26,960 nt of DNA from SFEL01 sp963640685 (GCA_963640685.1 CAVIAA010000027.1:1-26960); one strand, 5' to 3'; shown: positions 14,324 to 22,747, counted from the first letter of the stretch. Notes: generated by a model not told the origin, from the letters alone. Numbers and translations: made by a program.

Positions 14324-14968
14324 ATGGGACAGAAAGTTAATCCTAACGGCTTCCGCGTTGGCGTAATCAAGGACTGGAATACCCGCTGGTATGCATCCAA
14401 AAAGGATTTCTCCGATTACCTCGTCGAGGATAAGAAGATCAGGGATCACCTCAAGCAGGTTCATTACGCGGCCGGCGTAGCGAAGATCGATATTGAGCGC
14501 GCCGCGAACAAGGTCACCGTAAGCATTCACACCGCTCGCCCCGGTATGCTCATCGGCAAGGGTGGCGTAGGCGTGGATGCCATCAAGGCTGATGTATCCG
14601 CCCTGATCGGCAAGCCCGTAAATGTAAACATCATGGAAGTTCGCAACCCTGACGCAAACGCTCAGCTCGTTGCCGAAAACATCGCCCAGCAACTCGAGAA
14701 GCGCATCAGCTTCCGCCGCGCGATGAAGCAGGCCATGCAGCGTGCAATGAAGGCAAACGCAAAGGGTATCAAGCTGCTGTGCGCAGGCCGCCTTGGCGGC
14801 GCCGAGATCGCCCGCAGCGAGGGCTACCACGATGGTTCCATTCCCCTTCAGACCATGCGTGCCGACATCGAATACGGCTTTGCCGAGGCACACACCACCT
14901 ATGGCCGTATCGGCGTAAAGGTATGGATCTACAAGGGCGAAGTGCTCAATAAGCAGAAGAAAGCGTAA
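14324..14968 (+). CDS. rpsC: 30S ribosomal protein S3
   Basis: This 214-aa S3 lies at the mRNA entry channel of the 30S subunit. It has the N-terminal MGQKVNPNGFRVGVIKDWNTRWYA signature. The KH domain holds GKGG (residues 78-81) and the C-terminal domain has the conserved AGRLGGAEIARSEGYHDGSIPLQT text. AGGAGG precedes the ATG, 10 bases after the rplV stop. Confidence 0.97.
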   Translation: MGQKVNPNGFRVGVIKDWNTRWYASKKDFSDYLVEDKKIRDHLKQVHYAAGVAKIDIERAANKVTVSIHTARPGMLIGKGGVGVDAIKADVSALIGKPVNVNIMEVRNPDANAQLVAENIAQQLEKRISFRRAMKQAMQRAMKANAKGIKLLCAGRLGGAEIARSEGYHDGSIPLQTMRADIEYGFAEAHTTYGRIGVKVWIYKGEVLNKQKKA

Positions 14969-14982
14969 GGAGGCAGATTACT

Positions 14983-15417
14983 ATGTTGATGCCTAAGAGA
15001 GTTAAGCGCAGGAGAGTACACCGCGGACGCATGAAGGGCGCTGCCCACTGCGGTAATGTTATCACCTACGGCGAGTATGGCCTCGTTGCGATGGAGCCCG
15101 CTTGGATCACCAGCAACCAGATAGAGGCTGCCCGTGTGGCCATGACCCGTTATATCAAGCGTGGCGGTCAGGTTTGGATAAAGATATTCCCCGACAAGCC
15201 CGTAACCAAGAAGCCTGCCGAGACCCGCATGGGCTCCGGTAAGGGCGCACCCGAGTACTGGGTAGCAGTTGTGAAGCCCGGCCGCGTAATGTTCGAGATC
15301 GCCGGCGTAAGCGAGGAGATCGCCCATGAGGCTCTCCGTCTTGCAATGCATAAGCTCCCCATCAAGTGCAAGATCGCAAAGAAAGAAGTAACAGGAGGCG
15401 AGAGCAATGAAGGCTAA
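14983..15417 (+). CDS. rplP: 50S ribosomal protein L16
   Basis: This 144-aa L16, of normal length, binds near the A site and helps position tRNA. MLMPKRVKRRRVHRGRMKG opens the protein, and the core with the PAWITSNQIEAARVAMTRYIKRGGQVW text is diagnostic. AAGGAGG starts 16 bases before the ATG. Its last 11 bases overlap rpmC. Confidence 0.97.
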   Translation: MLMPKRVKRRRVHRGRMKGAAHCGNVITYGEYGLVAMEPAWITSNQIEAARVAMTRYIKRGGQVWIKIFPDKPVTKKPAETRMGSGKGAPEYWVAVVKPGRVMFEIAGVSEEIAHEALRLAMHKLPIKCKIAKKEVTGGESNEG

Positions 15418-15607
15418 CGAACTCAGAAAACTTTCCACCGAAGAGCTCACCGCCAAGGAAAAGGCCCTCAAGGAAGAGCTGTTCAACCTCCGCTTCCAGA
15501 TGGCTACCGGCGCTCTGACCAACCCCCAGAGGGTTCGTGAGTGCAAGAAGGATGTTGCCAGGATAAAGACTCTCCTCTGCGAGCGTCAGCTCAAGGCAGC
15601 CGAGTAA
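15407..15607 (+). CDS. rpmC: 50S ribosomal protein L29
   Basis: This 66-aa two-helix L29 is found at the exit-tunnel rim beside L23. The text MKANELRKLSTEELTAKEKALKEELFNLRFQ, then ALTNPQRVRECKKDVARIKTLL, covers the whole family. It begins 11 bases inside rplP, with AGGAGG (about 15391-15396) as its binding site, so it is translationally coupled to rplP. Confidence 0.96.
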   Translation: MKANELRKLSTEELTAKEKALKEELFNLRFQMATGALTNPQRVRECKKDVARIKTLLCERQLKAAE

Positions 15608-15628
15608 GGGTGAAAGGAGGATATCATC

Positions 15629-15889
15629 GTGGAAATCATCAGAGGTTATCGCAAGACCCGTGTTGGCATCGTAACCAGCGATAAGATGGATAAGACCGTT
15701 ACCGTGGCCATTAAGACCAAGGTTCGCCATCCCCTGTATGGCAAGATGGTAAACCGCACCCGCAAGTTTAAGGCTCATGACGAGGAGAACGCCTGCGGCA
15801 TCGGTGACACCGTAAAGATCATGGAGACCCGCCCAATAAGCAAGGACAAGAACTGGCGCGTGGTCGAGATCATAGAAAAGGCCAAGTAA
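15629..15889 (+). CDS. rpsQ: 30S ribosomal protein S17
   Basis: This 86-aa S17, an OB-fold protein, is an early binder of 16S rRNA. The text RGYRKTRVGIVTSDKMDKTVTVAIKTKVRHPLYGK is diagnostic. The start is GTG at 15629, with AAAGGAGG (15613-15620) 8 nt upstream. No ATG is available near the conserved N-terminus. Position between rpmC and rplN is standard. Confidence 0.96.
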   Translation: MEIIRGYRKTRVGIVTSDKMDKTVTVAIKTKVRHPLYGKMVNRTRKFKAHDEENACGIGDTVKIMETRPISKDKNWRVVEIIEKAK

Positions 15890-15908
15890 GCCGGAAAGGA
15901 GCAGACAA

Positions 15909-16277
15909 ATGATACAGCCTCAAACCAGACTTAAAGTAGCAGACAACAGCGGCGCAAAGGAAATTATGTGCATCCGCGTTCTGGGTGGCTCTAAGGTCAA
16001 GAGCGCCAACATTGGCGATGTGATCGTAGCATCCGTTAAGTCCGCTACCCCCGGCGGCGCCGTTAAGAAAAAGGACGTCGTTAAGGCAGTCGTAGTGCGT
16101 ACCGTATCCGGCGTACACCGTGCTGACGGTACCCACATCCGCTTTGACGATAACGCAGCCGTTATCATCAAGGACGACAAGGACCCCAAGGGTACCCGTA
16201 TTTTCGGGCCTGTTGCCAGAGAACTGCGCGAGAAGAACTACATGAAGATAGTTTCCCTCGCACCCGAAGTACTCTAA
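15909..16277 (+). CDS. rplN: 50S ribosomal protein L14
   Basis: This 122-aa L14, exactly the usual length, forms an intersubunit bridge and is where the silencing factor RsfS docks in other bacteria. The MIQPQTRLKVADNSGAKEIMCIRVLGGS start and the FGPVARELREKNYMKIVSLAPEVL end match the family. An AAAGGAG site precedes the ATG. Confidence 0.97.
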   Translation: MIQPQTRLKVADNSGAKEIMCIRVLGGSKVKSANIGDVIVASVKSATPGGAVKKKDVVKAVVVRTVSGVHRADGTHIRFDDNAAVIIKDDKDPKGTRIFGPVARELREKNYMKIVSLAPEVL

Positions 16278-16294
16278 TCTCGGAGGACTGAAGA

Positions 16295-16612
16295 ATGAAT
16301 AAGCTAAACGTTAAGAAGGGCGACACCGTAGTGGTCATCTCCGGTAAGGACAAGGGCAAGCAGGGCAAGATAGTGGCCGCAATGCCTGAGGATCAGCGCG
16401 TGATCGTACAGAACGCAAATATGATTACTGCCCATGTAAAGCCCCGCAAGCAGGGCGAAGAGGGCGGCCGCATACAGAAGGAAGGCAGCATTGACAGCTC
16501 CAACGTCATGCTGGTATGCCCTAAGTGCGGCAAGGCCACCCGCGTAGGCCACGCCTATGAGGGCGACAAGAAGGTTCGTGTCTGCAAAAAGTGCGGCAAG
16601 AACATTGACTAA
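16295..16612 (+). CDS. rplX: 50S ribosomal protein L24, with C-terminal zinc ribbon
   Basis: This 105-aa L24 is an assembly initiator that binds the 5' end of 23S rRNA. It has the KOW motif near residues 5-32 (KGDTVVVISGKDKGKQGKI). The C-terminal CPKC (75-78) and CKKC (97-100) form a four-cysteine zinc ribbon, the C+ form seen in many Gram-positive L24 proteins. CGGAGGA lies shortly before the ATG. Confidence 0.96.
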   Translation: MNKLNVKKGDTVVVISGKDKGKQGKIVAAMPEDQRVIVQNANMITAHVKPRKQGEEGGRIQKEGSIDSSNVMLVCPKCGKATRVGHAYEGDKKVRVCKKCGKNID

Positions 16613-16629
16613 GGCAGGAGGAAAAGAGA

Positions 16630-17247
16630 ATGGCAAAGAAAGAAACCGCCGCTCAGGCACCCGCCAAGAAGAAAAAGGCCGTTGAGGAAGCCCGCCCCTT
16701 TAGCGAGGCTGCTCGCCTCCGCGTAAAGTACAAAGAGGAAGTAGTTCCCCAGCTCAAGGAGAAGTTCGGCTACGAGAACGTGATGCAGATACCCAAGCTC
16801 GAGAAGATAGTTCTCAATATGGGTCTCGGTTCGGATAAGGATAACCCGAAGGGCATCGAGTCCGCGCTTGAGGAAATGACCCTAATCGCCGGTCAGAAGC
16901 CCATAATCACCAAGGCCAAGAAGTCCGTTGCAAACTTTAAGGTTCGTGAGGGACAGAACGTTGGTGCTAAGGTCACCCTCCGCGGCGACCGCATGTACTA
17001 CTTCGCCGATAAGCTCATGAACATCGTACTTCCCCGCGTGCGCGACTTCCGTGGTATCCCTGATACCAGCTTTGACGGCCGCGGCAACTATGCGATGGGC
17101 GTTAAGGAGCAGCTGATCTTCCCCGAAATCAATTATGATGACGTTGACAAGATCCGCGGCATGGATATCGTATTCGTAACCACCGCTAATACCGATGAAG
17201 AAGCAAGGGCTCTGCTGCAGCTGCTCGGTATGCCCTTTATGGCTTAA
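16630..17247 (+). CDS. rplE: 50S ribosomal protein L5 with N-terminal Ala/Lys extension
   Basis: This is a 205-aa L5, the 5S rRNA-binding protein of the central protuberance. The conserved part begins near residue 28 (RLRVKYKEEV) and carries the usual signatures (QKPIITKAKKSVANFKVREG; LPRVRDFRGI; FPEINYDDVDKIRGMDI). Typical L5 is about 180 residues. The extra 26 at the N-terminus are rich in Ala, Lys and Glu (KKETAAQAPAKKKKAVEE). The ATG at 16630 has AGGAGG at a good distance, so the extension appears to be translated. Confidence 0.95.
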   Translation: MAKKETAAQAPAKKKKAVEEARPFSEAARLRVKYKEEVVPQLKEKFGYENVMQIPKLEKIVLNMGLGSDKDNPKGIESALEEMTLIAGQKPIITKAKKSVANFKVREGQNVGAKVTLRGDRMYYFADKLMNIVLPRVRDFRGIPDTSFDGRGNYAMGVKEQLIFPEINYDDVDKIRGMDIVFVTTANTDEEARALLQLLGMPFMA

Positions 17248-17265
17248 TTTTAGGAGGACAACACA

Positions 17266-17451
17266 GTGGCAAAGACAAGCATGAAAATCAAGCAGGCCCG
17301 TGAACCCAAGTTCTCGACCAGGGCCTATACCCGCTGCCGTATCTGCGGCCGTCCCCACTCCGTGCTCCGCAAGTACGGCATCTGCCGCATCTGCTTCCGC
17401 GAGATGGCTTATAAGGGAGAAATCCCCGGCGTCCGCAAGGCAAGCTGGTAA
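17266..17451 (+). CDS. rpsN: 30S ribosomal protein S14, zinc type (type Z)
   Basis: This is the short 61-aa zinc-binding S14 with C24/C27 (CRIC) and C40/C43 (CRIC), the C+ form usual in Firmicutes. It sits in the 30S head. The start is GTG at 17266, with TAGGAGGA 7 nt upstream. The gene is 18 bases after rplE. Confidence 0.96.
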   Translation: MAKTSMKIKQAREPKFSTRAYTRCRICGRPHSVLRKYGICRICFREMAYKGEIPGVRKASW

Positions 17452-17475
17452 CTCGGCGAAAAGGAGGAAATTGAA

Positions 17476-17874
17476 ATGGTTATTACTGATCCCATCGCTG
17501 ATATGCTGACCCGTATCCGCAACGCCTACACCGCCAAGCACGACGAGGTATGCGTTCCCGCTTCCACGATCAAGAAGGCTATCGCTGAGATACTCCTTGA
17601 CGAAGGCTACATCAAGGGCTACGACATAAAGGAAGAGGGTCCCAAGAAGACCATGACCATTGCGCTCAAGTACGGTCCCAACCGTCAGCGCGTGATCACC
17701 GGCCTCAAGAGGATATCCAAGCCCGGCCTGCGCGTATATGCCCGCAAGGACAACGTGCCCAAGGTACTGAACGGAATGGGCATCGCTATCCTTTCTACCA
17801 GCCATGGCGTTATGACCGACCGCGAGGCTCGCAAGCAGGGCGTAGGCGGCGAGGTACTCTGCTACATCTGGTAA
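17476..17874 (+). CDS. rpsH: 30S ribosomal protein S8
   Basis: This 132-aa S8 organises the central domain of 16S rRNA and in E. coli also represses the spc operon. The text ITDPIADMLTRIRNAYTAKHDEV opens the protein, and GIAILSTSHGVMTDREARKQGVGGEVLCYIW closes it, both diagnostic. AAGGAGG lies upstream of the ATG. A hairpin follows 20 bases after its stop. Confidence 0.97.
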   Translation: MVITDPIADMLTRIRNAYTAKHDEVCVPASTIKKAIAEILLDEGYIKGYDIKEEGPKKTMTIALKYGPNRQRVITGLKRISKPGLRVYARKDNVPKVLNGMGIAILSTSHGVMTDREARKQGVGGEVLCYIW

Positions 17875-17893
17875 TTACCCTATGAATACCCTT

Positions 17894-17910
17894 CCGCAGC
17901 AGGGCTGCGG
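17894..17910 (+). other. perfect hairpin in the rpsH-rplF gap
   Basis: CCGCAGC (17894-17900) pairs exactly with GCTGCGG (17904-17910) across an AGG loop, in the 80-base gap between rpsH and rplF. No T-run follows, so it is not an intrinsic terminator. It could be an mRNA processing or stability element, or a binding site for a ribosomal protein such as S8. Confidence 0.5.
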
Positions 17911-17954
17911 GAGGATATGACACTAAAAATCAAAACATTCTGGAGGTGTAACAA

Positions 17955-18494
17955 ATGTCACGAATCGGAAAACTTCCGATCAACATTCCCAGCGGAGTGA
18001 CAATCACGGTTGGCGACGATAACACCGTTGTCGTAAAGGGCCCCAAGGGCGAGCTTTCCGAGAAGATCTCTCCAAAGATGCAGGTAAGCATGGATAACGG
18101 CGTTCTGCACGTTGCCCGCCCCAATGACCTCAAGGAAAACAGAGCTCTTCACGGCCTATCCCGTTCTCTTATCAACAACATGGTTGTTGGCGTTACCAGC
18201 GGCTATTCCAAGGCTCTGGAAATAGTCGGCGTTGGCTATCGTGCCCAGAAGCAGGGCAACAAGCTGGTGCTCAACCTTGGCTATTCTCACCCCATCGAGT
18301 TCGTAGAGCCGAAGGGCATCACCTTTGACGTTCCTACCCCCAACAAGGTAGTTGTAAACGGCATAAGCAAGCAGCAGGTCGGTCAGATAGCTGCGGATAT
18401 CCGTGCAACCCGCGAGCCTGAGCCTTATAAGGGCAAGGGTGTACGCTACGAGGGTGAGCATGTCCGCCGCAAGGAAGGCAAGACCGGTAAGTAA
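17955..18494 (+). CDS. rplF: 50S ribosomal protein L6
   Basis: This 179-aa L6, of standard length, is a two-domain protein near the sarcin-ricin loop where elongation factors bind. SRIGKLPINIPSGVTITV and the C-terminal EPEPYKGKGVRYEGEHVRRKEGKTGK are diagnostic. GGAGGTG precedes the ATG. The 80-base gap before it is the longest between genes of the S10-spc run. Confidence 0.97.
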   Translation: MSRIGKLPINIPSGVTITVGDDNTVVVKGPKGELSEKISPKMQVSMDNGVLHVARPNDLKENRALHGLSRSLINNMVVGVTSGYSKALEIVGVGYRAQKQGNKLVLNLGYSHPIEFVEPKGITFDVPTPNKVVVNGISKQQVGQIAADIRATREPEPYKGKGVRYEGEHVRRKEGKTGK

Positions 18495-18517
18495 TGCATA
18501 GAGAAGGAGAGTAAATC

Positions 18518-18886
18518 ATGATTTCTAAGATCGATAAGAACTCTGTGCGTAAGGCCCGCCATTCCCGTACCCGCCGCTATATTTCCGGCACTCAGGAGAG
18601 GCCTAGGCTCAACGTCTATCGCAGCCTCAACAACATCTACGTGCAGATAATTGACGACGTAGCCGGCAACACTATCGCCTCCGCCTCCACGCTGGATGCA
18701 GAGGTAAAGGCTCAGCTGGCCGGTAAGTCCAAGAAGGAAGCCGCAAACCTCGTAGGCGAGGTTGCAGGTCGTCGCGCTCTTGAAAAGGGCGTAAAGGAAG
18801 TCGTATTTGACCGCGGCGGTTATCTTTACACCGGACGTGTAGCACAGGTCGCCGAAGGCGCCCGCAAAGCCGGACTGGAATTCTAA
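18518..18886 (+). CDS. rplR: 50S ribosomal protein L18
   Basis: This 122-aa L18 binds 5S rRNA together with L5 in the central protuberance. RKARHSRTRRYISGTQERPRLNVYRSLNNIYVQIIDD and the C-terminal FDRGGYLYTGRVAQVAEGARKAGLEF are typical. AAGGAG precedes the ATG. It is followed at 11 bases by rpsE, as in most bacteria. Confidence 0.97.
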   Translation: MISKIDKNSVRKARHSRTRRYISGTQERPRLNVYRSLNNIYVQIIDDVAGNTIASASTLDAEVKAQLAGKSKKEAANLVGEVAGRRALEKGVKEVVFDRGGYLYTGRVAQVAEGARKAGLEF

Positions 18887-18897
18887 GGAGGTACAAT

Positions 18898-19401
18898 ATG
18901 CAGAAACGTATAGATGCATCCACAATGGAACTGCAGGATAGGCTTGTATCCATCAACCGCGTTGCAAAGACCGTTAAGGGCGGCCGCAATATGCGCTTCG
19001 CAGCCCTGGTAGTTGTTGGCGACGGCAATGGTCACGTTGGCGTAGGCACCGGCAAGGCTGTTGAAATACCGGAGGCGGTGCGCAAGGGCATCGAGGATGC
19101 AAAGCGCCACCTCATCGAGGTACCCATAGTTGGCACCAGCATACCCCACGCCGTAGAAGGCAAGTTCGGCAAGGGTCATGTCCGCATGCTCCCCGCCGAA
19201 GAAGGTACCGGCGTTATCGCCGGCGGCCCTGCCCGTGCGGTTCTGGAGATGGTAGGCATAAAGGATATCCGTACCAAGAGCTACGGCTCCAACAACCCCG
19301 CCAACTGCGTAAAGGCTACCCTGGACGGCCTGACTCAGCTGCGTACTGTCGAGGAAATTGCTAAGCTCCGCGGCAAGACCGTTGAAGAGATCCTTGGTTA
19401 A
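18898..19401 (+). CDS. rpsE: 30S ribosomal protein S5
   Basis: This 167-aa S5 contributes to decoding accuracy and the mRNA helicase activity at the entry channel. It has the double-stranded RNA-binding fold (about residues 8-75: LVSINRVAKTVKGGRNMRFAALVVVGDGNG) and a C-terminal domain with GGPARAVLEMVGIKDIRTKSYGSNNP. AAGGAGG lies before the ATG, just after the rplR stop. Confidence 0.97.
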   Translation: MQKRIDASTMELQDRLVSINRVAKTVKGGRNMRFAALVVVGDGNGHVGVGTGKAVEIPEAVRKGIEDAKRHLIEVPIVGTSIPHAVEGKFGKGHVRMLPAEEGTGVIAGGPARAVLEMVGIKDIRTKSYGSNNPANCVKATLDGLTQLRTVEEIAKLRGKTVEEILG

Positions 19402-19419
19402 TTTAGAGGAGGTTGCACA

Positions 19420-19599
19420 ATGGCTAATTTGAAAATAACGCTCGTAAAGAGCACCATCGGCGCCCTCAAGGACCAGCAGGCTACTGTAAAGGCTCTCGGC
19501 CTTCACAAAACCAACAACGTAGTCGTAAAGCCGGATAACGCATGTATCCGCGGCATGATCTTTAAGGTAAAGCACCTTGTTAAGGTCGAAGAAGTTTAA
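19420..19599 (+). CDS. rpmD: 50S ribosomal protein L30
   Basis: This 59-aa L30 is present in the expected place between rpsE and rplO. The translation runs from MANLKITLVKSTIGALKDQQ through a central VKALGLHKTNNVVV to KVKHLVKVEEV, which covers the complete L30 fold including the conserved LGL-K-N pattern. AGAGGAGG lies 7 nt before the ATG at 19420, and TAA ends at 19599. The 18-base gap to rplO is normal. Confidence 0.95.
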   Translation: MANLKITLVKSTIGALKDQQATVKALGLHKTNNVVVKPDNACIRGMIFKVKHLVKVEEV

Positions 19600-19616
19600 T
19601 TTCGGAGGTGCACACA

Positions 19617-20057
19617 ATGAATCTTCACGATTTGAGACCCGTAGAAGGCTCTACCCGCGCCCCTAAGCGCGTCGGCAGAGGCACCGGTTCCGGCCTTGGC
19701 AAAACCTCTGCCAAGGGTCATAAGGGCCAGAAGGCTCGCAGCGGCAGCAAGAAGAACGGCTTTGAAGGCGGCCAGATGCCCCTCGCACGCCGTCTGCCCA
19801 AGCGCGGCTTCACCAATATTTTTGCTAAGGAGTACAGCACCGTCAATATCGAGGCGCTCAACTGCTTTGAGGATGGTACCGTAGTAACTGCTGAGCTGCT
19901 CAAGGAAAAGCGCATCATCAGCAAGATCGAAAAGGACGGGCTCAAGGTTCTGGGCCGCGGCGAATTGACCAAGCGTTTGGATGTTAAGGCTGCTAAGTTT
20001 ACGGAGACAGCCCAGAAAGCCATCGAGGCCGCGGGCGGAACTGTTGAGGTGATCTGA
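19617..20057 (+). CDS. rplO: 50S ribosomal protein L15
   Basis: This 146-aa L15 is a late-assembly large-subunit protein. MNLHDLRPVEGSTRAPKRVGRG, the Gly/Lys-rich GLGKTSAKGHKGQKARSG segment and FEGGQMPLARRLPKRGF are diagnostic. The ATG at 19617 has TCGGAGG (19602-19608) 8 nt upstream. A GTG at 19608 is in frame but lies in the binding site. Its TGA overlaps the secY ATG by one base. Confidence 0.96.
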   Translation: MNLHDLRPVEGSTRAPKRVGRGTGSGLGKTSAKGHKGQKARSGSKKNGFEGGQMPLARRLPKRGFTNIFAKEYSTVNIEALNCFEDGTVVTAELLKEKRIISKIEKDGLKVLGRGELTKRLDVKAAKFTETAQKAIEAAGGTVEVI

Positions 20058-21337
20058 TGTTCAAGACATTAGCTAACGCGTGGAATGTCAAGGATATCCG
20101 CACAAAAATGCTGTATACACTGCTTCTGATAGTGATATACCGCTTCGGCTCCTTCATTCCCGTACCCGGCGTGGATGCAGCTAAGATCGCGGCAGCTGCC
20201 GACTCTTACAGCATCCTGAGCTTTTTGAACCTGCTGTCAGGCGGCAACTTCGGCCAGTTTACCATCTTTGCGATGGGTATTACGCCGTATATAACCGGCA
20301 GCATAATCATACAGCTCCTTACCATTGCCATTCCCTCTCTCGAGAAGCTGGCAAAGGAAGAGGACGGACGCGAAAAGCTTGAACGCATCACCCGTTACAC
20401 CGGCATCGGCCTTGCTCTTATCCAGAGCATCGGTATCGTCACCGGTTTGCAGAACCAGTACCAGATCGTTGCCAACCCCGGCTTCCTTTCCTATGCCACC
20501 ATCGGCATCGTCTGCACGGCAGGCACCGCCTTCCTGGTATGGCTGGGTGAAAGGATAACCGAGAAGGGCATCGGCAACGGTATCTCCTTCATAATCTTCG
20601 CTTCCATAGTATCCTCTGTGCCCGAAGTGATCGTGAGCCTGTTCTCCAATGTCTTCATGGGTCTGTATAAGTGGTGGATACTCCCCGTGCTGCTCGTGTT
20701 CGTAGTGATCATAGTAGCCGGCGTGGTGGCGGTAGACCGTGCGGTACGCCGCATTCCCGTTCAGTACGCAAAGCGCGTTGTGGGTCGCAAGATGTATGGC
20801 GGACAGAGCACCAACATCCCGCTCAAGGCCAATGCAAACGGCGTTATGCCGCTGATATTCGCAATGACCCTGATGCAGGTGCCCGGCATGATCGGCCAGT
20901 TCTGGCCTAACAGCGGCTTCTATGCTTTCTATCAGAAGTATCTGATACCCGGCACTACTGCCGTTGGCGGCATAGTATATTATGTAATATACTCCCTGCT
21001 CATCGTAGCCTTCGCGTACTTCTACAGCTCCATCTCCTTCAACCCGATCGAGATAAGCAAGAACCTCCAGCAGAACGGCGGCTTCATCCCCGGCATTCGT
21101 CCCGGCAAGCCCACCGGTGAGTACCTTGCGAAGATAACCAACCGCCTGACCCTGTTCGGTGCACTGTTCCTGATGGTGCTCGCCATAGTTCCTACGCTGG
21201 TGCTTTCCGCATTCGGCATGAATAACATGGCGTTTGGCCCAACCAGCGTGCTGATAATGGTAAGCGTCGCGCTGGAGACGGCAGAGCAGCTTGAATCCAT
21301 GATGCTCATGCGTCACTATAAGGGATTCCTCGGTTAA
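20057..21337 (+). CDS. secY: Protein translocase subunit SecY
   Basis: This 426-aa SecY has the ten membrane helices of the Sec channel. Visible landmarks are the N-terminal TLLLIVIYRFGSFIPVPGVD (helix 1), the plug region near GNFGQFTIFAMGITPYITGSII, GERITEKGIGNGISFIIFASI, and the cytosolic loop QYAKRVVGRKMYGGQSTNIP that contacts SecA or the ribosome. It starts inside the rplO stop (TGATG), so translation is coupled. It is essential for protein export, including the lipoprotein and heptad-repeat protein in this window. Confidence 0.97.
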   Translation: MFKTLANAWNVKDIRTKMLYTLLLIVIYRFGSFIPVPGVDAAKIAAAADSYSILSFLNLLSGGNFGQFTIFAMGITPYITGSIIIQLLTIAIPSLEKLAKEEDGREKLERITRYTGIGLALIQSIGIVTGLQNQYQIVANPGFLSYATIGIVCTAGTAFLVWLGERITEKGIGNGISFIIFASIVSSVPEVIVSLFSNVFMGLYKWWILPVLLVFVVIIVAGVVAVDRAVRRIPVQYAKRVVGRKMYGGQSTNIPLKANANGVMPLIFAMTLMQVPGMIGQFWPNSGFYAFYQKYLIPGTTAVGGIVYYVIYSLLIVAFAYFYSSISFNPIEISKNLQQNGGFIPGIRPGKPTGEYLAKITNRLTLFGALFLMVLAIVPTLVLSAFGMNNMAFGPTSVLIMVSVALETAEQLESMMLMRHYKGFLG

Positions 21338-21356
21338 TCCGAAAAGGATACGTCCT

Positions 21357-21980
21357 ATGAAGCTGATATTTTTGGGTCCTCCGGGTGCGGGAAAAGGCAC
21401 TCAGGCTGAAAAAATATGCGACCATTTCGGCATTGCCCACATCTCTACCGGCGATATGCTTCGCCGGGAGATGCGGGAGGGGACGGAGCTTGGCAACGCT
21501 GCCAAGGCTGTCATAGAAGCGGGCGGCCTCGTGAGCGATGATATTATCATCGGCATGGTCGAGAACCGCGTGAAAGAGCCGGATTGCGAGAAAGGTTTCC
21601 TTTTAGATGGCTTCCCGCGTACCATAGCCCAAGCGGACGCACTCGCAGATATAGCCGCCGTTGATATGGCGGTAAATATCGATGTGCCTGCTCAGGTTCT
21701 TGTGGATCGCATAAGCGGCCGCCGTATGTGCAGCGGCTGCGGCGCAGGCTATCATACCTCCAGATATACAAAGGACACCTGCGAAAAGTGCGGCGCCAAG
21801 CTGTATATCAGGGATGACGATAAGCCCGAAACGGTTTTGAACCGCATCAGCGTTTACAACGACAAGACCCAGCCACTCATAGATTACTATGACAATAAGG
21901 GTCTGCTCAGAAACGTTGACGGCGACAGAACGCCGGATGAAGTGCTTGCCGATATAATGGCACTTGTGGAGAGTATCTGA
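21357..21980 (+). CDS. adk: Adenylate kinase, zinc-LID type
   Basis: This 207-aa enzyme interconverts ATP + AMP and 2 ADP in the cytosol. The P-loop GPPGAGKGT (residues 7-15), the AMP-binding STGDMLR and the DGFPRT motif (about 84-89) are intact. The long LID domain has C125/C128 and C142/C145, the zinc-binding variant common in Gram-positives. It lies between secY and map, as in many Firmicutes, and its TGA overlaps the map ATG. Confidence 0.97.
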   Translation: MKLIFLGPPGAGKGTQAEKICDHFGIAHISTGDMLRREMREGTELGNAAKAVIEAGGLVSDDIIIGMVENRVKEPDCEKGFLLDGFPRTIAQADALADIAAVDMAVNIDVPAQVLVDRISGRRMCSGCGAGYHTSRYTKDTCEKCGAKLYIRDDDKPETVLNRISVYNDKTQPLIDYYDNKGLLRNVDGDRTPDEVLADIMALVESI

Positions 21981-22747
21981 TGCTCACTATAAAAAACGCT
22001 GCCGACATTGAAAAAATGAAGGCGGCAGGCCGTCTTACCGAAGACGTACTGAAACTCCTGGCCGAGATGGCAAAGCCCGGCGTTGCAACTATCGAGCTTG
22101 ACAGGGCGGCGGAGGAGCTGATCCGCTCCCGCGGCGGCTCCCCTTCCTGCCTTGGCTACAATGGGTATCCTAAGTCAATCTGCACCTCGGTAAACGAGCA
22201 GGTGGTTCACGGAATACCCGGCAAGTACCGCCTTAAGGATGGGGACATAGTAAGCTGCGATGTTGTAGCAATGCTGGATGGGTTTCATGGCGATGCAACG
22301 AGGACATTCCTTATCGGCGATGTCAGCGAGGAAACAAGGCGGCTCGTCAAGGTAACGGAGGAGTGCTTCTTTGAAGGGCTCAAGTTTGCAAGGGTCGGAT
22401 ACCGGATATCCGACATTTCTGCGGCGATCCAGCAGCACGCCGAGGCCAGCGGCTACGGCGTGGTCAGGGATATGATCGGCCACGGCATCGGCAGAGAAAT
22501 GCACGAAGCGCCGGATGTACCAAACTATGTCGGCGGCAGATACGGCAGAGGCATACGTCTGCTTCCGGGTATGACGCTGGCTATAGAGCCCATGATAAAC
22601 ATGGGGACTTGGCAGATCAAGGTATTGGCAGACGGCTGGACTGCGGTCACTGCAGACGGCAAGCCCAGCGCACACTACGAGAACACCGTTGCGATTACCG
22701 ACGGAGACCCGATCATCCTTACTCTCAGCGAGGGCAGCCATGCGTAA
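21980..22747 (+). CDS. map: Methionine aminopeptidase, type I
   Basis: This 255-aa enzyme removes the N-terminal methionine from new proteins. All five metal ligands of the pita-bread fold are present: D94, D105, H168, E203 and E234. So is the active-site H77 in NEQVVHGIPG. It overlaps adk by one base (TGATG) and the next gene by 8 bases. It lacks the N-terminal zinc-finger linker seen in some Firmicute paralogues. Confidence 0.97.
   Translation: MLTIKNAADIEKMKAAGRLTEDVLKLLAEMAKPGVATIELDRAAEELIRSRGGSPSCLGYNGYPKSICTSVNEQVVHGIPGKYRLKDGDIVSCDVVAMLDGFHGDATRTFLIGDVSEETRRLVKVTEECFFEGLKFARVGYRISDISAAIQQHAEASGYGVVRDMIGHGIGREMHEAPDVPNYVGGRYGRGIRLLPGMTLAIEPMINMGTWQIKVLADGWTAVTADGKPSAHYENTVAITDGDPIILTLSEGSHA

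Noticed and set aside
20237..21400. 387-codon open frame antisense to secY
   Set aside because: Shadow of secY. The low-complexity His/Asp-rich translation has no family features.
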